NCBI GenBank assembly: GCA_018660305.1
Contig: JABJKO010000072.1
Span: forward strand, 1 to 15,830
Direction: 5' to 3'
Length of the DNA stretch: 15,830 bases
Origin: Rhodospirillaceae bacterium
Lineage (GTDB): Bacteria > Pseudomonadota > Alphaproteobacteria > MPNO01 > UBA2964
The notes below the pieces were generated by a model, which saw only the letters and a program-made list of their open reading frames with translations, was not told where the DNA came from and did not search any database. Of this stretch, positions 13,953 to 15,830 are shown piece after piece. Both the position numbers and the translations under genes were made by a program. How positions within the stretch are numbered: the stretch's first letter is position 1; every line of letters starts with the position of its first letter.

Positions 13953-15635
13953 ATGGCTTCCTATCAATACATCTACGTCATGCAGAATCTGTCGAAAGTC
14001 TTTCCCGGCGGCCGCGAAATCGTCAAGGAGGTCCATTTGTCTTTCCTTCCGGGCGCGAAGATCGGCGTGCTGGGCGTCAACGGCACCGGCAAATCGACTT
14101 TGCTCAAAATCATGGCGGGGTTGGACACCGAATATAACGGCGAAGCCTGGCTGGCTGAAGGCGCGACGGTGGGCTATTTGCAGCAGGAGCCCGAATTGGA
14201 TCCCGACAAGGACGTGCGCGGCAATGTGCTGGAAGGGATGGGCGATACCCATGAGCTGTTGCGCCGCTTCGAGGAAGTTAGCGCCAAGTTCGCCGAGCCC
14301 ATGGACGACGACGAAATGAATGCCCTGATCGAAGAGCAGGGTGAACTGCAGGAGAAAATCGACGCGGCCAACGGATGGGATCTGGACCGCACCATCGAAG
14401 TCGCCATGGATGCGCTGCGCTGCCCGCCCGGTGATACCGCGGTGACCACGCTATCGGGCGGCGAGCGCCGGCGTGTGGCGTTGTGCCGCCTGCTGTTGCA
14501 GCGGCCGGATATGCTGCTGCTCGATGAGCCGACCAACCATCTCGATGCGGAATCGGTCGCCTGGCTTGAGCGGTTTCTGCATGAATATGAGGGCACCGTC
14601 GTCGCGGTTACCCATGACCGGTATTTTCTCGACAATGTTGCCGGCTGGATTCTTGAACTCGACCGTGGTCGGGCGCTGCCGTTCGAGGGCAATTACACGT
14701 CCTGGCTTGAGCAGAAGCAACAACGCCTCGCTCAGGAGAAGAGCGAGGAAGGCGCCCGGCAAAAGACTCTTGCCAGCGAGTTGGAATGGGTCCGGTCATC
14801 CGCCCGGGCACGACAGGCGAAGAGCAAGGCGCGCATCGCGGCCTACGAAGATTTGCTTGCCAAATCACAGGACACTACCCAAACCACCGCGCAGATCGTT
14901 ATCCCCGCCGGCCCCCGGCTCGGCGATCTGGTGATCGAGGCGCAGGGCCTGCGCAAGGGGTTTGCGGATCACCTTCTGATCGACAACCTCAACTTTAAAC
15001 TGCCGCCCGGCGGCATCGTCGGCGTCATCGGGCCGAACGGCGCCGGTAAGACGACACTGTTTCGCATGATCACCGAGAATGAGCAGCCCGACGACGGCAT
15101 CCTCCGGTTGGGTGACAGCGTGAAGCTGGGCTATGTCGACCAGTCGCGCGATTCGCTTGCCGCCGATAAGACCGTCTGGGAGGAAATCTCCGAGGGGGAG
15201 GCTGAAGTGGAACTGGGAAAACGCAAGGTCCAGAGCCGGGCCTATGTGGGCTCGTTCAATTTCCGGGGCAGCGATCAGCAGAAGAAGGTCGGCCAGCTAT
15301 CGGGTGGTGAGCGCAATCGGGTGCATCTGGCCAAGATGCTGAAATCCGGCGCCAACGTCATTCTGCTCGATGAGCCGACCAATGATCTCGATGTGGAAAC
15401 TCTGCGCGCGCTGGAGGAGGCATTGCTCAATTTCGCCGGCTGTGCGGTTGTAATCAGCCATGACCGCTGGTTCCTCGACCGCATCGCCAGCCACATCCTG
15501 GCCTTCGAAGGCGACAGTGAAGTGGTCTGGTTCGAAGGTAATTACGAAGATTACGAAGCCGACCGAAAACGCCGTCTGGGCGATGACGCAGACCAGCCGC
15601 ACCGCATCAAATACAAACCACTCACCCGGAATTGA
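13953..15635 (+). CDS. ettA: energy-dependent translational throttle protein EttA (ABC-F ATPase)
   Basis: This 560-residue cytoplasmic ABC-F protein binds the ribosomal E site and gates the first steps of elongation according to the ATP/ADP ratio. Domain 1 has Walker [10 protein letters not shown] (41-49), signature LSGGE (167-171) and Walker B with DEPTNHLD (191-198); domain 2 has GPNGAGKTT (360-368), LSGGE (449-453) and DEPTNDLD (473-480). An acidic arm insertion lies at about 95-140, and the P-site tRNA interaction linker with [18 protein letters not shown] is at 277-294. Length and the start ([19 protein letters not shown]) match EttA closely (E. coli about 555 residues), rather than Uup or YheS. 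The ribosome-binding site is weak. No membrane segment is present, as expected for a non-transport ABC protein. It converges on the mlaC-like gene with 14 nt between the stops. Confidence 0.96.
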   Translation: MASYQYIYVMQNLSKVFPGGREIVKEVHLSFLPGAKIGVLGVNGTGKSTLLKIMAGLDTEYNGEAWLAEGATVGYLQQEPELDPDKDVRGNVLEGMGDTHELLRRFEEVSAKFAEPMDDDEMNALIEEQGELQEKIDAANGWDLDRTIEVAMDALRCPPGDTAVTTLSGGERRRVALCRLLLQRPDMLLLDEPTNHLDAESVAWLERFLHEYEGTVVAVTHDRYFLDNVAGWILELDRGRALPFEGNYTSWLEQKQQRLAQEKSEEGARQKTLASELEWVRSSARARQAKSKARIAAYEDLLAKSQDTTQTTAQIVIPAGPRLGDLVIEAQGLRKGFADHLLIDNLNFKLPPGGIVGVIGPNGAGKTTLFRMITENEQPDDGILRLGDSVKLGYVDQSRDSLAADKTVWEEISEGEAEVELGKRKVQSRAYVGSFNFRGSDQQKKVGQLSGGERNRVHLAKMLKSGANVILLDEPTNDLDVETLRALEEALLNFAGCAVVISHDRWFLDRIASHILAFEGDSEVVWFEGNYEDYEADRKRRLGDDADQPHRIKYKPLTRN

Positions 15636-15649
15636 GTCTGTTTAGCTGT

Positions 15650-15830
15650 TTAGGGCTTCTTGCTGCGACCGGTCTTATCGCGCAGAGCGCGTAACAGGCC
15701 CTCAATCTTGCCGCCGCGTTGATTGATAATGGCGGCAAACTCGTCCCGCTGGGTAATGGCCATGCTCACGCCTTCGACCAGAACGTCGATAATCTTGTAA
15801 TCGCTGCTGTCGCGCACTCGCCAGTGAACG
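15650..15830 (-). CDS. mlaC: C-terminal end of an MlaC-like phospholipid-binding protein, cut by window edge
   Basis: Only the last 59 residues are visible, ending at TAA 15652-15650. The segment HWRVRDSSDYKIIDVLVEGVSM followed by AITQRDEFAAIINQRGGKIEGLL matches the C-terminal part of the MlaC/Ttg2D family (a W-x-V strand, then DVxVEGVSM, then an R-x-EF helix). MlaC is the periplasmic shuttle of the Mla system that carries phospholipids between the outer membrane and the inner-membrane MlaFEDB complex. The start, signal peptide and any upstream mla genes lie beyond the right edge. A basic tail (RDKTGRSKKP) closes the protein. The identification rests on a short fragment. Confidence 0.75.
   Translation of the reverse strand, partial: VHWRVRDSSDYKIIDVLVEGVSMAITQRDEFAAIINQRGGKIEGLLRALRDKTGRSKKP

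Noticed and set aside
13953..15635. ABC exporter ATPase paired with the downstream mlaC-like gene
   Set aside because: The tandem ABC domains with EttA-specific arm and linker mark an ABC-F translation factor; the mlaC-like gene is on the opposite strand.

Overview
The window is a GC-rich chromosomal segment that reads as alphaproteobacterial, probably Rhodospirillales-like. This rests on the DUF1194 proteins, the TauD/TfdA, CaiB and dihydroxyphthalate-decarboxylase-like families together, an EttA next to an MlaC tail, and a perfect TTAA-N7-TTAA (CtrA-type) site. That placement is an inference from gene content. I see no tRNA, rRNA, CRISPR array, transposase or integrase.

Layout: (1) 1-1468, minus strand: two tandem exported DUF1194 (von Willebrand A-like) genes, the second cut by the window edge. 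(2) 1560-2477, plus: a DMT/EamA transporter. (3) 2556-5791: three paralogous Fe(II)/2-oxoglutarate dioxygenase genes of the TauD/TfdA family, two co-directional and coupled at the stop/start, the third convergent. (4) 5948-7156, minus: an MFS exporter of Bcr/CflA type. (5) 7280-8922, minus: an O-antigen ligase-like membrane protein followed after 5 nt by a small exported Cys-containing protein of unknown function. (6) 9108-10295, plus: a CaiB/BaiF (family III) CoA-transferase. (7) 10296-10677, plus: a cold-shock protein gene whose upstream region carries competing inverted repeats and a 15-bp tandem repeat. (8) 10749-11723, minus: a 4,5-dihydroxyphthalate decarboxylase/SBP-like protein. (9) 11819-13636, minus: a CHASE2 sensor whose PAS domain stops after about 45 residues, with no output domain, preceded by a short exported FecR-like protein with a strong terminator. 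(10) 13953-15635, plus: ettA, converging on the 3' end of an mlaC-like gene at the right edge.

How the genes may work together: the dioxygenases, two transporters, CoA-transferase and decarboxylase-like protein are compatible with uptake and breakdown of small organic acids, but they lie in several separate transcription units and no shared substrate can be read from the sequence. The best-supported pairs are the DUF1194 tandem, the coupled dioxygenases, the ligase plus small protein, and the FecR-like plus CHASE2 genes.

Most worth a second look: the leader of the cold-shock gene (mutually exclusive hairpins plus a 15-bp minisatellite), the output-less CHASE2-PAS protein with a 5-residue repeat in its linker and a CtrA-type site upstream, the triplicated dioxygenases with one diverged substrate loop, and the ligase-coupled small secreted protein. 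I did not find a clearly new defence or mobile system.
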